Assembly (NCBI GenBank): GCA_023362775.1
Contig: JALMGJ010000005.1
Location: 90,914,421 to 90,978,420 of the forward strand
Source: Charina bottae
Taxonomy: Eukaryota > Chordata > Lepidosauria > Squamata > Charinaidae
Direction: 5' to 3'
DNA: 64,000 nt
Below the pieces are notes generated by a model. The model made no database searches. It was not told where the DNA came from and saw only the letters and a list, made by a program, of their open reading frames with translations. Positions 10,482 to 21,664 of the stretch are shown here, piece by piece. Within the stretch, counting starts at the first letter, position 1. Each line of letters begins with the position of its first letter. Made by a program: the position numbers and the translations under genes.

Positions 10482-10864
10482 TCCACTAAGAAAATAGAAA
10501 TCCAGTTGACATGATTCAAGCTACAGACAATTCCACCTGGATGACTGAGAACCTTCATAGACATAGTTTGACAGTGAAATCTGGGGACAGAGAGACAAGT
10601 CATGTCACACACGTTGTGATGATGTCCTTGTATAAATCACCAGAATTGTACAATTTGTGCAAATGAGTAATTTGTGTTATTCCCATAATGGTTTCATGAG
10701 AAAATTCAGGATGTCATCATGGCTTCTATCAGGGTGGGCTTCCCTTTGCTGGACGTTTTTGAGCAGAGGGATGCTTTAATTTGATTTCCTGCCCTGAACA
10801 GGGTGGTGGTCTTGTGACCTTAAAGGACCGTTCCAACTGTAGGATTCTAGGATTGTATAATAGG

Positions 10865-11733
10865 ACTAATAGGACTCTTTCACAATAAACTAGATAGAGG
10901 TTGTAGCTTTGAATCAAGGATTTCAACTTACCGTCTCACTTCGGAACAAAATAACGAGGGAAGATGAAAAAAGTCAATTTATAGTATGTGCATACAGTTG
11001 TGGTCTTGACTAGATTCTCTAGTTCCAACTGTAGGATTCTAGGATTGTATAACTGATTTCCATAGTAATCTTTCTTGCTATTATGAAGCCCTCAATACAT
11101 TGTTTTTATGTGTTCAATATGGAACAGGACATCCTCCCCATGGTACGTGTTCTAGGTCAAGTGCGTCAGGTTACTAATCATGTTTTTTTTTCAACTGTTT
11201 ATGTACACTGTTAATGGGTGGACAGATAATATATACAAAGAATCCGTGTTTTATATACAGGTTTCCAGAGAACAGCTTATAGTTTGTGCTTTTCCTGTGT
11301 TTGGATATGTTTTCTGTGGTGGCATTGAAAATTGCTAGGCATATATCCTTGTGAATGAATTAGATTGTCCTATGGAAACCTTATATGTGCAAACAATTTC
11401 CAGCAGAAACTTTTTAACTCCATAGGTCTATTGTATTTCCCAAGAACATAGTTTGTTTTTTATACTAGAGATATCTTATTTCTAAAAGACAATCAGTATT
11501 GACAGTTGACCATTCTACCTTTGCTAAATCTTTTTCCGTAATGGAACAACTATGTAAATAAAACAGAAAGGAGGGGTAGAGAATCTAGTCAAGACAACAA
11601 CTGTATGCACATACTATAAATTGACTTTTTTCATCTTCCCTCGTTATTTTGTTCCGAAGTGAGACGGTAAGTTGAAATCCTTGATTCAAAGCTACAACCT
11701 CTATCTAGTTTATTGTGAAAGAGTCCTATTAGT
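10865..11733. repeat. Long inverted repeat with 156-bp arms and 557-bp spacer
   Basis: Arms at 10865-11020 and 11578-11733 are reverse complements with one mismatch noticed by eye. The left arm lies between two exact 31-bp copies of the CR1 tail (10830-10860 and 11022-11052). No transposon termini or coding were seen. The spacer is AT-rich unique-looking sequence. Confidence 0.85.
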
Positions 11734-12274
11734 TTAGTAGCAATTTATTTTGACTAGATATCTATAGCATTCAACTGTACATTTTTGAACTCTGTAAAGA
11801 TGCATGCCGTTTTTAAAATTAGCCCACCAAACAATGTTAATATCAAATGGAATATATCTTTATTATTTTATTTCTGTTACAATAGTAATTAATGGCCTGT
11901 CATCCTAACTTCTTGAAATTGAAATTGAAAAGGGGAGAAGGGCAATTTCAAAGTAATTTAAATAAATAGATAATTTCTGAATAAAGAAGGATTGTACTGA
12001 GTTGTCATTTAGATATTTTCATCTTATTTTGATTATCAGTTTAGAGGAAATGCTGTTGAGAATAGCATAACTACCAGTAGAATAAAGAGATGTAAATAAA
12101 ATGACTAGAGTTAAGAAGGAGGAAGCATCAAATCTTTCCTAAACAAATGATAATAAATAGATTAAATATATTCTTTTTTAGAGACACTTACGTATGGGCT
12201 GTGCCCACCCTAATCTCATAAAGAGTTGGTTATGAAAATCAGTTTTATGTGAGAGGAAGCAAAAGCAAATATAC
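11734..12274. other. No recognised feature
   Basis: AT-rich non-coding sequence without long open frames, repeats or splice-bounded coding that I can support. Confidence 0.5.
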
Positions 12275-12754
12275 TACCGTATTTTCCGGTGTATAAGACG
12301 ACTGGGCGTATAAGACGACCCCCAACTTTTCCAGTTAAAATATAGAGTTTGGGATATACGCCGGAAAATACGTACTCGCCGTATAAGACCTCTCCTGGCC
12401 AAGTGCAGCCGCTCGCCGGAACGCAGCCCCCAGGGAAGAGCAGGAGGACGAGTGCGGGGCGGCGTACTGCATTGGGTCCCGTCGCTCGAAGGAGAAACGC
12501 GGGGAGGGGGGAGCGAGCTCCGTTCCCTCGGAGCAGCCTTGGGAAGGGAGGGGGCAAAACGCAGTGGCTCCACGACGGGCTCCAAACTCGTCCTCCTGCT
12601 CTTCCCTGGGGGCTGTGTTCCGGCGAGCGGCTGCACTTGGCCAGGAGAGGTCTTATACGGCGAGTACGTATTTTCCGGCGTATAAGACGACCCCCGACTT
12701 TTGAGATGATTTTCCTGGGTTAAAAAGTCGTCTTATACGCCGGAAAATACGGTA
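12275..12754. mobile_element. Composite palindromic DNA-transposon-like element
   Basis: Outer ends TACCGTATTTTCCGG and CCGGAAAATACGGTA are perfect inverted repeats. Inside, two smaller hairpins (about 12278-12372 and 12668-12752), each bounded by the same ends, flank a GC-rich core (12373-12667). The core itself is a palindrome with ~80-bp arms. Any target duplication is at most TA. No transposase is present. The superfamily is unassigned, and the arginine-rich frames here are artefacts of GC-rich sequence. Confidence 0.75.
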
Positions 12755-13282
12755 ATTCAACTTAAATAAACCTTCCATTTGAAACGAATAATGGCAGATG
12801 ATCATATTTGGCAATGCTGGATAAGTTTGCATTCTCCTTAAAGCAGCAGTTTGCATTTTAGAATCACATTAGATTGAGTCCTTGGGATATGGAGCACCTG
12901 ATAAACCAGCTCGCTGGTTTGTGTGAAACTGAGTTTATGCTCAATCATTGTTCTGAGGACAATCCTTCTTTGAATCACTAGAAAACTTCCCCTTCACTGG
13001 TCCAGACTGCAATCACTAAGTTTTTGTCTATTGCCAAATACAATGAAACATGACATGCTAGTTCTCTATCAAGATGATATGTTAACGCATTGCTTGAATC
13101 AGCAGGAAGGACTCGGTTTGACCTGTTCCCATCGTGGTGGGACACAAGTTCTTTAATAAACTCACTGGCAAAACTTAAGATATGAAATTCAGCTGGGTGG
13201 CTGTTTCTGATATGCTAAGCAGGACCAGATCTAGTTATTGCCTGGATGCCCAGGAAAAGCCAATTTTTTTAAAAAAAAAAAA

Positions 13283-13622
13283 TCTGAAAAAGGCAAAGGG
13301 AATCCACTTCCATGTTGTTGCAAAGACAATTACATGAATGTGTTTGTGAAGTCACCAGGAGCTGAGTTCAACTTGAAAGAGACTTTATCTTCCCATAGTG
13401 AAGTGATATAACTTCATATTTATGGCAAAGGAAATGGTTGAGAAGCCTTTTTGAGGCATGGAGATATTCTACAATGCAATGCTATGGATCTTCACCAGCC
13501 AAAGCAAGACTATTTAGGTAATAATATGCACTTATAGTTTCCATAAGCACTCTTTGCAGCAACAAATTGTTCCCAGAAATACAGGCAGACGTTTCGTAAT
13601 AGAAGTACAAAACTGAGGAATG
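13283..13622 (+). repeat. Duplicated non-coding block, copy 2
   Basis: Same orientation and order as 2925-3325, with a deletion of the repeated tgagttcaa(c/t) stretch near its start. Both copies contain the gagaagcctt, ttccataa(a/g)cac and aatacaggcag blocks. It may be a relic of the collectin gene duplication or an undescribed repeat. Confidence 0.55.
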
Positions 13623-13991
13623 GATTATGCAGGAAACTTTATTTAATATATGTAAGTAAGTAAATGTTTATTGCGGTCATGGACCAATACAAGGATGGTG
13701 CTCTATAGAGGTATACATAATCTGTCTTAGAATATACATAGTCTATCTTAAAGTGATAACAACGTATAATTAATATAGAAAATTAAAACTTAAAATAAGT
13801 ATAAGATGCATTTATAGGCTATCTTGTAAACTCTGTGAGTGTGATCTGAGTTGCTGCCAATAATGGATAAAAGTATAGACATTCAGATTATATAGCATAT
13901 AATACATAAAATATATAAGTATCTAAAATTACCACTAAGTTAATGTATAAACATTTAAATGAGTTACTATTATATAAAATTCATTGCAAAG

Positions 13992-15778
13992 TTACCCCAT
14001 CAAGGTCTGATGAATCTTCATTACTGCAGCACAAAACCTAGCAACCTGCACTGTGACGGTAGGCTCTTCATCTATAGGCAGCATTTTGGGATAGTCAGAA
14101 TTTGTGCGACCAGGATATTTACTAATCAACGGTAAAATAAATTTGGTTCGGATATCTCTGTAGAAGACACAATGAAGAAGAACATGGTCTGTAGTTTCCA
14201 CCTCTCCAGAGTCACAGGGAAAAAGCCTTGTGGCCAGTGGTATTCTTTTATATTTGCCTTCCAATACCGCAGAAGGGAGAGTGTGACATCCAGCTAAAGA
14301 AAAGGCTCTCTGATGGTTGGGTATTTCGAGCTGTGTGAGGTATCTAGCGGTAGTAACGATGTGTTTATTGAGCACTGGAGAAAGGAAGGATAAAAGCTTC
14401 CCAAAATCTTCTTGCCTTTCTATATCCCTTATCCTTTGTTTCAGCTCTTGTTTTGCTTGGTTGAATTCCATCTCAGGACTGAAGGTGGGGAATAGCCTAG
14501 CTTTAAAAGATTAGAGACAATGGCCTTTATCCATGTGGATTGAAAATTATCCTGAAGAATGAGAGGTGCTAGGTCCTTGGGATAGAAATTGAGCTTTAAC
14601 CAAAGGTTTAGAGAGGCTAAACACATTCTTGATTCAACTTTTGGCATGCCTGTTTCAAGTGGTAGATGTACGTTTGAAGCACCTCGGGGCATCTGGAGTA
14701 CTGCTCTAATAAATTTAGATTGTACTCTTTCCAGAGGTGTGAAACGTGAAGATGGGGGTCCAACTAGAGTCGCATAGAGAAGCTGCGCTAACGACTTCGC
14801 CCGAAAGAGTTTGAGTGCGGCTGGAACATATGGTCCTCCCTTACAACAGAAGAATGTTAAGATAGCATTGGCAGATCTTTGTCCAGAGGCTGCAGCATAA
14901 TCACAGTGGGCTTTCCTTGAGCCAGTGGCTTGGATGACTACAGCTAAGTACTTGAAATTGGTCACTTGCTCTATTCTATGGTCACGGATATTCCATAGAC
15001 GGAGTTTCGGTCTATTGCCAAAAGCCACTATCTTAGTTTTCTGGTGGTTTATTTCCAGTTTATCGTTGTCACAGTACTGGGCCAAAGTTTTTAAAGCTGT
15101 TTTAAGGCCTATGGGAGTTCTAGAAAGAACTGCAGCAGCATCTGCATAGAGTAAAAGGGCGATGCTACGGTCCCCTAATTTAGGGGGGTGAAAATCTGGA
15201 TTATTTAAGCAATTCACCATTTTGTTGATATAAAAGTTGAAAAGTAGGGGGGCAAGAATACATCCCTGTTTCACCCCCTTTTGGACTTTAATCGACTTTG
15301 AAAGAGCCCCTTGCCTATTACACCTGATCTTAAGGGTCGTATTGGAGTGTAGGGCATGAATTAGATGGAGAAGCCTGTGGTTGATTGACATAGCTTCCAA
15401 CTTCTCCCATAGTTTGGTCCTAGATATCGAGTCAAAAGCTGCCTTAAGATCTATAAAGGCAGCATACAATGATGTTGTTTTATTGGTTGAATATTTTTCA
15501 ATCAAATGCTATAGGACCAAACATTGATCTATAGTGCCTCTACCTTCTCTAAAACCAGCCTGCTCTTCTGCAATCATGTTTCCCTGGTCCAGGCAATCCT
15601 TGAGTTTTTCATGAAGATGTTTGGCATAGAGTTTACTAATTATATTTAACAGACTGATTGGCCTATAATTTGCAGGATCGTCTCTCTTACCCTTATTGAA
15701 GATTGGGACTATAATTGCCAGGCCCCAGTCCTCGGGGACACACCCAGAAGTGTCAATATGGGTGAAGAGCGACGCCAA
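13992..15778 (-). pseudogene. LINE reverse transcriptase and C-terminal region, broken
   Basis: Three minus-strand frames (15509-15778, 14441-15505, 13992-14471) together make the RT and C-terminal part of the LINE. The first two share a frame and are separated by a single stop at 15509-15511. The third is reached by a frame change near 14450. RT motif A (FIDLKAAFDS) is intact and motif C is mutated (YADA). The C-terminus has a C..H..H..C pattern (TTDHVLLHC). Confidence 0.8.
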
Positions 15779-15958
15779 GATTGGAGTCCACCACTCTAAG
15801 TTATTCTTTATTCATTCTGGAGGAATAAAGTCAGCCCCCGGGGCCTTCCCCATTCTGAGTTGGCCAATAAGTGACTTAATTTCAGCCGCTGATACAGGGG
15901 GCCACTTAGGTAGGGCTTCCATATTTTGCATTGCTGTCTGGTTGGACGGCTCTTCATA

Positions 15959-16294
15959 AAAGGTAAAGGTTCCCCCCGCACATTTGTGCAGTCGTGTCCA
16001 ACTCTAGGGGCCGGTGCTCATCTCCGTTTGTTAGCCGAAGAGCCAGCGTTGTCCGAAAACGCTTCCACGGTTATGTGGCCGGTATGACACACGCGGAACG
16101 CTGTTACCTTCCCACCGAAGTGGTACCTATTCATCTACTTGCATTTGCATGCTTTCAAATTGCTAGGTTGGCAAGAGCTGGGGCTAGTGCGTGAGCTCAT
16201 TCCGTCGCGTGGGACTAGGGATTTGAACCTCCGAACTTGCGATCTTCCGATCGACAAGCCTGGCGTCTTACCCGCTGAGCCACCATGCCCCTTA
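15959..16294 (-). mobile_element. tRNA-derived SINE (family A) inside the LINE
   Basis: Full-length copy with an 11-bp duplication ggctcttcata (15948-15958 and 16295-16305). It splits the LINE frame after the residues YEEP, and host coding resumes exactly after the duplication. It is therefore younger than the LINE. Confidence 0.9.
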
Positions 16295-17014
16295 GGCTCT
16301 TCATACATCCTCTTAAAATCTAACTCCCAGGCTTCAGGCGGTATGTACGAGTCTAGTGTGGTAGAAGTTCTAGAGGCCTGGTGGGATATTAAACGCCAAA
16401 AAAGAGAGGAGTTATTTAACTTCGCTGCTTCAATGAGTGGTTTCCAGGTAGTTATTGTGTCTTTCTTCTTCTTATCAGCCACTAGGTGCTTATACCGTTT
16501 TTTAAGAGTTAGTAGATGTTCAAGGGTCTCAGTGTTTGTATTATTGTCCCCTGTCTCTGATTTATACAGATGGTAAGCAGTGGCGAGAGCTTTCTTAGCT
16601 TCTACACAGTCTTTATCAAACCATGGCTTTGATGCAGTTGAGTATCTTTTAATCGAGAAATCGGGGTCACAAGCTAATAAGGGTTGTAGTTTTTGCACTA
16701 AGGTTTTATACAGAGGATCTTGAGTGAATTTAGTTGATATGAGAGTCATTCGACATATCTGCAATTTATCCTCTGCCAACACCTTCTTCATCTTTTGGTC
16801 AAGCTGCAAGGTCCATTTAGCGCGGCATCTTACATGTCTTGCTGGGGAAATTGCAGGAGTAAAATAAGCCTCAGGATATATCTGTCGTATAGGAAGCTTC
16901 AAATATAAACAGAGTGGGAGATGATCACTATCTAAGTGGGGTAATACTTAGAAATTCTCCACATAGTATGACAAATTCGTGTTGATTATCATGTAGTCGA
17001 TAGTGCTTGTCCTA

Positions 17015-17240
17015 AAAAGTAAAGGTAAAGGTTCCCCCCGCACATTTGTGCAGTCGAGTCCGACTCTAGGGGCCGGTGCTCATCTCCGTTTGTTAGCCGA
17101 AGAGCCAGCGTTGTCCGAAGACGCTTCCACGGTCATGTGGCCGGCATGATGCACATGGAACGCTGTTACCATCCCACCGAAGTGGTACCCATTCATCTAC
17201 TGGCATTTGCATGCTTTCCAATTGCTAGGTTGGCAAGAGG
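17015..17240 (-). mobile_element. tRNA-derived SINE (family A), head-truncated, inside the LINE
   Basis: Lacks the tRNA-like head (5'-truncated on the minus strand). Flanked by a 10-bp duplication gcttgtccta (17005-17014 and 17241-17250). It interrupts the LINE endonuclease between ART and STIDY. Confidence 0.85.
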
Positions 17241-17672
17241 GCTTGTCCTAGCCCCTGACATAAATGTTAGTTCACCAGGGTAATGTCCTTCTGTGGATCC
17301 ATTTCATATGTGTCGGTTGAATTTATTCACCAGTTTTGCAAGGCAAAGACCTGCGTAGTTAGAACTATTGTCTTTGGATAGACGCTGAAATATATTATAT
17401 TGATAATATATGAAAGGTTGACTACTGCAGCTCCGGCTGATATTTTTGAAAGTTACCTCCTTAGCCTGTATTCTACGTTTCACCACCCACAATGCTGATG
17501 TTCTTTATAATCATGTGATTCCCTAATTTAAATGATCTGCTCATTATATCTAGGTGTAAGTCTCTCCAACCCTTCTTTTTCAATTTCTGTGAGTCATTTT
17601 GGAAATAAAGATTATTTTGATGCAAGGCCATCTGCTGAAAATATTTTTCTTCATTTAGTTGGTTGAAAAAGG

Positions 17673-17754
17673 ATGCTGTCACCCCAGCTGGTTCATATCC
17701 TTGCTGTAGCAGCTGCTTTGTTGGGAGCAGGCCATGCACAGAGAATTTGTGAAG
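17673..17754 (+). CDS. SFTPA: Surfactant protein A, coding exon 1 (signal peptide)
   Basis: ATG at 17673 (A at -3) opens a classic signal peptide: M-L-S-P, a hydrophobic core HILAVAAALLGAGHA with likely cleavage after GHA, then QRICE. The Cys is placed like the N-terminal interchain cysteine of SP-A. The exon ends in phase 1 before GTAAGA at 17755. A good acceptor (ttcttcatttag, ending 17659) precedes it, so a separate non-coding first exon is likely, as in known SP-A genes. The decayed LINE ends about 180 bp upstream. The ORF is too short to stand alone and is supported by the frame join to 18211. Confidence 0.85.
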
Positions 17755-18210
17755 GTAAGATTGGAAATAACAAAAGATTAAATAATAACGATTGCATGAT
17801 CAGAGATAAGGTTGTGAATAATCAAAGGTTATCCTGTTGCTAATGAACAGAAGAACATTCTGTGTGACTTCTCATGTCTACATTTTAGAGAGGAATTTTA
17901 CAGGGGAAATCTATAAATAAAATAATGTCCCCATTTTTAAAATCCAGTTAACAGAATTGCAAATTTTAAAAAATGCCTTTGCAATGGGGACAATCGACTG
18001 GCATCAACATGTGCTGTTTTCTTCATTTGCGTACCCCAACTTTTGAGAGTTCAGATCATTAAAGTTCAAGATACATTTATGTTTCTACAACACAGCAGTG
18101 AAGTGCTCTGCTGAAAATCCAATGCTCTTTTATATCTGACATTTGAAATAAGTGCCCAAGAATATTAAAGAGAGTGACAGGTTTATACGTCTATGTTTTC
18201 CCTTGAACAG

Positions 18211-18300
18211 GTTCCCAAGGCCCTCCTGGAAAAAGTGGACTTCCTGGCCCTCAAGGGCCAAGGGGCAGACCAGGCGAGAGAGGCGTTGCTGGTCCACCAG
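18211..18300 (+). CDS. SFTPA: Surfactant protein A, coding exon 2 (collagen-like)
   Basis: 90 nt between acceptor ccttgaacag and donor CAG|gtgatg, phase 1 at both ends. It encodes ten Gly-X-Y triplets without interruption (from GSQ and GPP to GVA and GPP). These assemble three chains into a collagen helix. Mammalian SP-A has about 23 triplets split over more exons; I found no further collagen exon before 21587, so the stalk is short. Confidence 0.85.
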
Positions 18301-19264
18301 GTGATGAAGTATCATCCTTTCCATGGTCCTTTCATGGGCTCCCAGCCCTAGTCTCTACATCCAGCTTTGCACATTTCAGAATTCCAATCAGATAACATGT
18401 TCATCATTCCCTTCCCTTTTTAAAATCTCCTTGTTTCCTATATTGCCTGACGAAAAGTTCTGGAGAACTTTCTGAAGCACTCGAAAGCTTGCACACTGTT
18501 TTGCAAGACTGCCTCATCATAATAGAGGTCTTGCCCTCTGAAGGGTTTTAGAAGTGCCCCTATTTTTGTAAATTGTTTTCATCCAGACAATAATTAGTGC
18601 CACTAACTCGATCATCTTCTAGGCAACCTTCAATGAAAAGGAGACCCAGCCTTTCCTGTGCTTTGTTGTGTTGCCTAGGCAACTGGACATTACTTATTAA
18701 TTTGTTAATCAAATCCTCAGGCTGTTGGGAGGGGGAGGGGTAAAAATCAACAGGAACTCATTCCACAAAATAAAGATGGATGAGGCAAACTCTCCAAAAA
18801 TATTCAGCTTGAAGTACAGGCTAAATTATGCTGATGTGGGTGAGAGTTATTGTACAGATGCAAATCAGTTATGAGAGCCCTTGACTTCATGGAGATATTT
18901 GTCTCCTGCAATCCAAAGAAGGTTTTGCTCCACAATACGGTCTTTACCTTCCCAACGTAGTGTTTTCCAGATACGTTGGACTACAAGTCCCATAATTGCC
19001 AGGTAGCATGGCTACTTAGAAAGCAGCATGGAAAACTCTTATGTATAAGGTGAAGATGCAAGCAGGGGGAGATTTGAAGTGTTTAGCAAGTGGAATGAGG
19101 TTGGTGAGGCAAACTCCATTCAGCTTTGGGCCACATCAGTTTGATATTTTTTTCAAAAGCTCCTCAGTTCTAGAACAAGATTTTCTTCAGAAAGCAACTG
19201 GTATAAGACGTTTGTTACTGTAAACAAGCTTTTAAAAAGCAGGGCCCTACTTGTCAGTTAATTT
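18301..19264. other. SFTPA intron 2, no other feature
   Basis: Intronic sequence. No Gly-X-Y coding in any plus frame was seen. The gttggactacaagtcccataattgccagg stretch near 18976-19005 resembles a common short reptile repeat. Confidence 0.5.
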
Positions 19265-19277
19265 AAACTATAAATAT

Positions 19278-19618
19278 AGGTAAAGGTCCGTTCCCCCCAA
19301 CCCCGCACGTTTGTGCAGTCGTGTCTGACTCTAGGGGCCGGTGCTCATCTCCGTTTGTTAGCCGAAGAGCCAGCATTGTCTGAAGACGCTTCCGCGGTCA
19401 TGTGGCCGCATGACACGCGCGGAACGCTGTTACCTACCCATCGAAGTGGTACCTATTAATCTACCTGCATTTGCATGCTTTCGAATTGCTAGGTTGGCAA
19501 GAGCTGGGGCAAGTGCGAGAGCTCACTCCATCATGCAGGACTAGGGATTCGAACCTCCGAACTTGCGATCTTCTGATCGACAAGCCTGGCGTCTTACCCA
19601 CTGAGCCACCACGCCCCT
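19278..19618 (-). mobile_element. tRNA-derived SINE (family A) in SFTPA intron 2
   Basis: Full-length copy with a 13-bp duplication aaactataaatat (19265-19277 and 19619-19631). Confidence 0.9.
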
Positions 19619-20693
19619 AAACTATAAATATGCTAGGTTTAAATCTAAATTTTGTCTTTAGTTGAACTGTTCATTTTTTTTTTCTTATTTCTTGCATTTA
19701 TTATCTCCTCTCCCCCCCCCCCCCCCGGTAGACACATCTACATTAAACCATTATGTAGAAACCTCTCAATTACAGTGTTCTTTATTCATTGAAAAACATG
19801 AACACTTGCTGTAAGAGTGTAGCGTATGCTCCCTGGTGTATAGCCCTAGAGAATTCCCAAAAGATAAAAGAGAGGAAGATTACCAGAATCAACCATACTG
19901 AATTCTGTAGCTCTGAAATTTTGTTCGCCTGCAATGCAAATCTTTCACAGATCTCAGACTGAGAGAGGCCATAAAATCTAAACCACAAGCGTGCTGTGCA
20001 ATGCAAAATCATGACTCAGACCTCAACTATAGAATATTAATTATTTGATTTATTGTCCCCTGCAGAAATGCTTATGAATAAGAAGGCTAATTCTTACTCA
20101 GTTGGTTAATCTTGCATAAAATGAGTATTTGCAACATCTCAAACTCACCAGTCTTTCTTTCTAAGTCAGCCACTAGAGGGAACTATGTACTTTCAAACTA
20201 AAATACACCTGCTCCGAACTCTGCTTGATACAGAAGTTGAAGAAAACTAACTGTATTTTCTTCCTGAATCAAATCAGTACTCTGAAGTTTAGACAATAAG
20301 ACATGGGCTTTTCATTTTAAGATCTCAATCCAGCATCCCAACTGCTATCACCTTTCAATTTTCCCCTGGGGCAGTGAATCCATGGTGAGATTAGTTACTT
20401 CTAAAAAGTTCTATAATTAGATCCCCTTCTTTGGGGGATCTATTGTCCCAGGAAGTCCAGCATTTATTTATCCCTGAAAAATTCCTCACATTTTCAAAGG
20501 GCAGTTGCAACTTAAAACAAAACAAAACATATTGCAGTGTTATATGTTGTTCTAGTGTTTGCATCAGATTGCATAATTTATTTCAGTGTAATCCATTCCT
20601 CCTCTATTCTATGTACAATTGGCACTAACAATACCTATAGTCTGGGGGGAAGTAAGTGTTGTTTTTCCCCTAAATATTTTTGTACTGTTACAA

Positions 20694-21150
20694 AGAGTCA
20701 GTGTAGTGTAGTGGGTAAGGCACCAGGCTAAAAACTGAGAGACTGAGAGTGTCTGTGGCTTGAATCATGTCAACTGGATTTCTATTTTCTCAGCAGAAAT
20801 GTTTCACTCCTTATCCAAGGAGCTTCTTCAGTCTGAGTAAAGTTAGTAAGGGAATCCTTAATATCTTTCTAGGGTGGTTTCTAGGTATTAAGGATTCCCT
20901 TACTAACTTTACTCAGACTGAAGAAGCTCCTTGGATAAGGAGTGAAATGTTTCTACTGAGAAAATAGAAATCCAGTTGACATGATTCAAGCCACAGACTG
21001 TTCCACCTGGATGACCGAGAACCTTCATCGACATGAGAGACTGAGAGTTCTAGTCCCGCCTTAGGCGTGAAAGCCGGCTGGATGACCCTGGGCCAGTCCC
21101 TGTCTCTTAGCACTAGGAAGGAGCCAATGGCAAACCAGGAGACTGAGAGT
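20694..21150 (+). mobile_element. Sauria-type SINE split by a Penelope insert
   Basis: The tRNA-like head (gtgtagtgggtaaggcacca ...) lies at 20694-20750. The body (gttctagtcccgccttaggc, gccggctggatgaccctgg) lies at 21043-21150. The insert 20751-21033 sits between them with a 15-bp duplication. Located in SFTPA intron 2. Confidence 0.7.
20751..21033. mobile_element. Palindromic Penelope pseudo-LTR insert, family 1
   Basis: 283 bp with a 15-bp duplication tgagagactgagagt (20736-20750 and 21034-21048). The arms include the segment between the hammerhead motif and the ORF end (agtaaagttagtaaggg), so they are longer than in the 2.7-kb copy. The right arm has the outer tail (actgagaaccttcatcgac) and the left arm does not. 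Box 2 has decayed to GAAAU. Confidence 0.85.
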
Positions 21151-21586
21151 TCTAGTAACACACTGGTTTCATCCATTGGAAAAGCATCAGACAGAAGCAT
21201 CCACAGGAGGGGTTAAGAAACTCAGGATGGCAGCTGTGGTTCACTACCGTTGAATTATGCAATAGACAGAACTATGATTTTCTTTTAGATTTCTTTCTGA
21301 ACTATTTTTCATCATTTTCAGAATAGGAAAGACACCAAAATGCATTAGATATACCAAAAATCCATTCGTTTCAGGTGAAAGACTAAAGAAATACTCTAGG
21401 CCTACAAATCAATCAATCAATCATTTCATTACTTAATCGACCAGACTGTTACGGATTTGTGTTCAAATGCATCATTAAAGAAAATCACCGTCTCAACTAA
21501 TTTCACAGGAACATACAATCAAGTAACAGAATAATAACTGCAGTTGAACAGTTGGACAATGAACTTCCATCATTTTTCATCCACAG

Positions 21587-21664
21587 GTTTGCCTGCAAGT
21601 CAGGATCCTCAGTTACAAAGCGACCTCAAACAACTTCACCACAGAGTCACCAGAATGGAAAGAG
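21587..21664 (+). CDS. SFTPA: Surfactant protein A, coding exon 3 (neck)
   Basis: 78 nt between acceptor catccacag and donor GAG|gtacgt, phase 1 at both ends. It encodes GLP and then a helical stretch, QLQSDLKQLHHRVTRMER, with Leu/Val/Met spaced as in a trimeric coiled coil. The neck aligns the three lectin domains of a collectin trimer. It joins in frame to the lectin exon (ALTLDG). Confidence 0.85.

Larger units (their letters stand above)
7629..10563. mobile_element. Penelope-like element, head-to-head inverted dimer
   Basis: A 2.9-kb insert flanked by an exact 13-bp duplication (tagtttgacagtg, 7616-7628 and 10564-10576). The left half (7629 to about 9640, minus) carries a long RT plus GIY-YIG frame. 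The right half (about 9745-10563, plus) is an internally deleted copy with the endonuclease only. Their 5' ends face each other across about 110 bp that I could not assign. The outer ends are the family 1 pseudo-LTR sequence; only the right end has the extra tail ending ACCTTCATAGAC. Confidence 0.85.
7318..10861 (+). mobile_element. CR1 LINE 3' end interrupted by a Penelope insert
   Basis: 7318-7628 resembles the CR1 3' region (ctgggcaccacattttta, tttagccttgagaaag, ggagatataatagca) and 10577-10861 its end (ttttgagcagagggatg, gaccttaaaggaccgttcc, then the degenerate gattctaggattg tail). The pieces are in the same order and orientation on either side of the PLE dimer at 7629-10563. No intact CR1 coding is present. 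Confidence 0.7.
13655..17490 (-). mobile_element. APE-type non-LTR retrotransposon, 5'-truncated and decayed
   Basis: Minus-strand LINE, read from 17490 to 13655. The APE endonuclease end is seen in pieces (NYAGLCLAKLVNKFN; LTFMSGARTSTIDYMIIN; SDHLPL). The RT core follows (NYRPISLLNIISKLYAKHL, QAGFREGRGT, VKQGCILAPLLFNFYIN), then a C-terminal Cys/His region. The 3' end has AATAAA and a CTTA-type tail near 13660. The catalytic box reads YADA instead of YADD, there is a stop at 15509-15511, and two SINEs interrupt it, so it is dead. I could not assign the clade. Confidence 0.8.

Noticed and set aside
12216..12723. Arg/Pro-rich frames in a GC-rich island
   Set aside because: They lie wholly in the palindromic DNA element and appear on both strands because the core is an inverted repeat.
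20405..20460. Possible extra collagen exon of SFTPA
   Set aside because: GGA/GGx codons near a ccag sequence do not keep the Gly-X-Y period, and there is no paired donor of the right phase.
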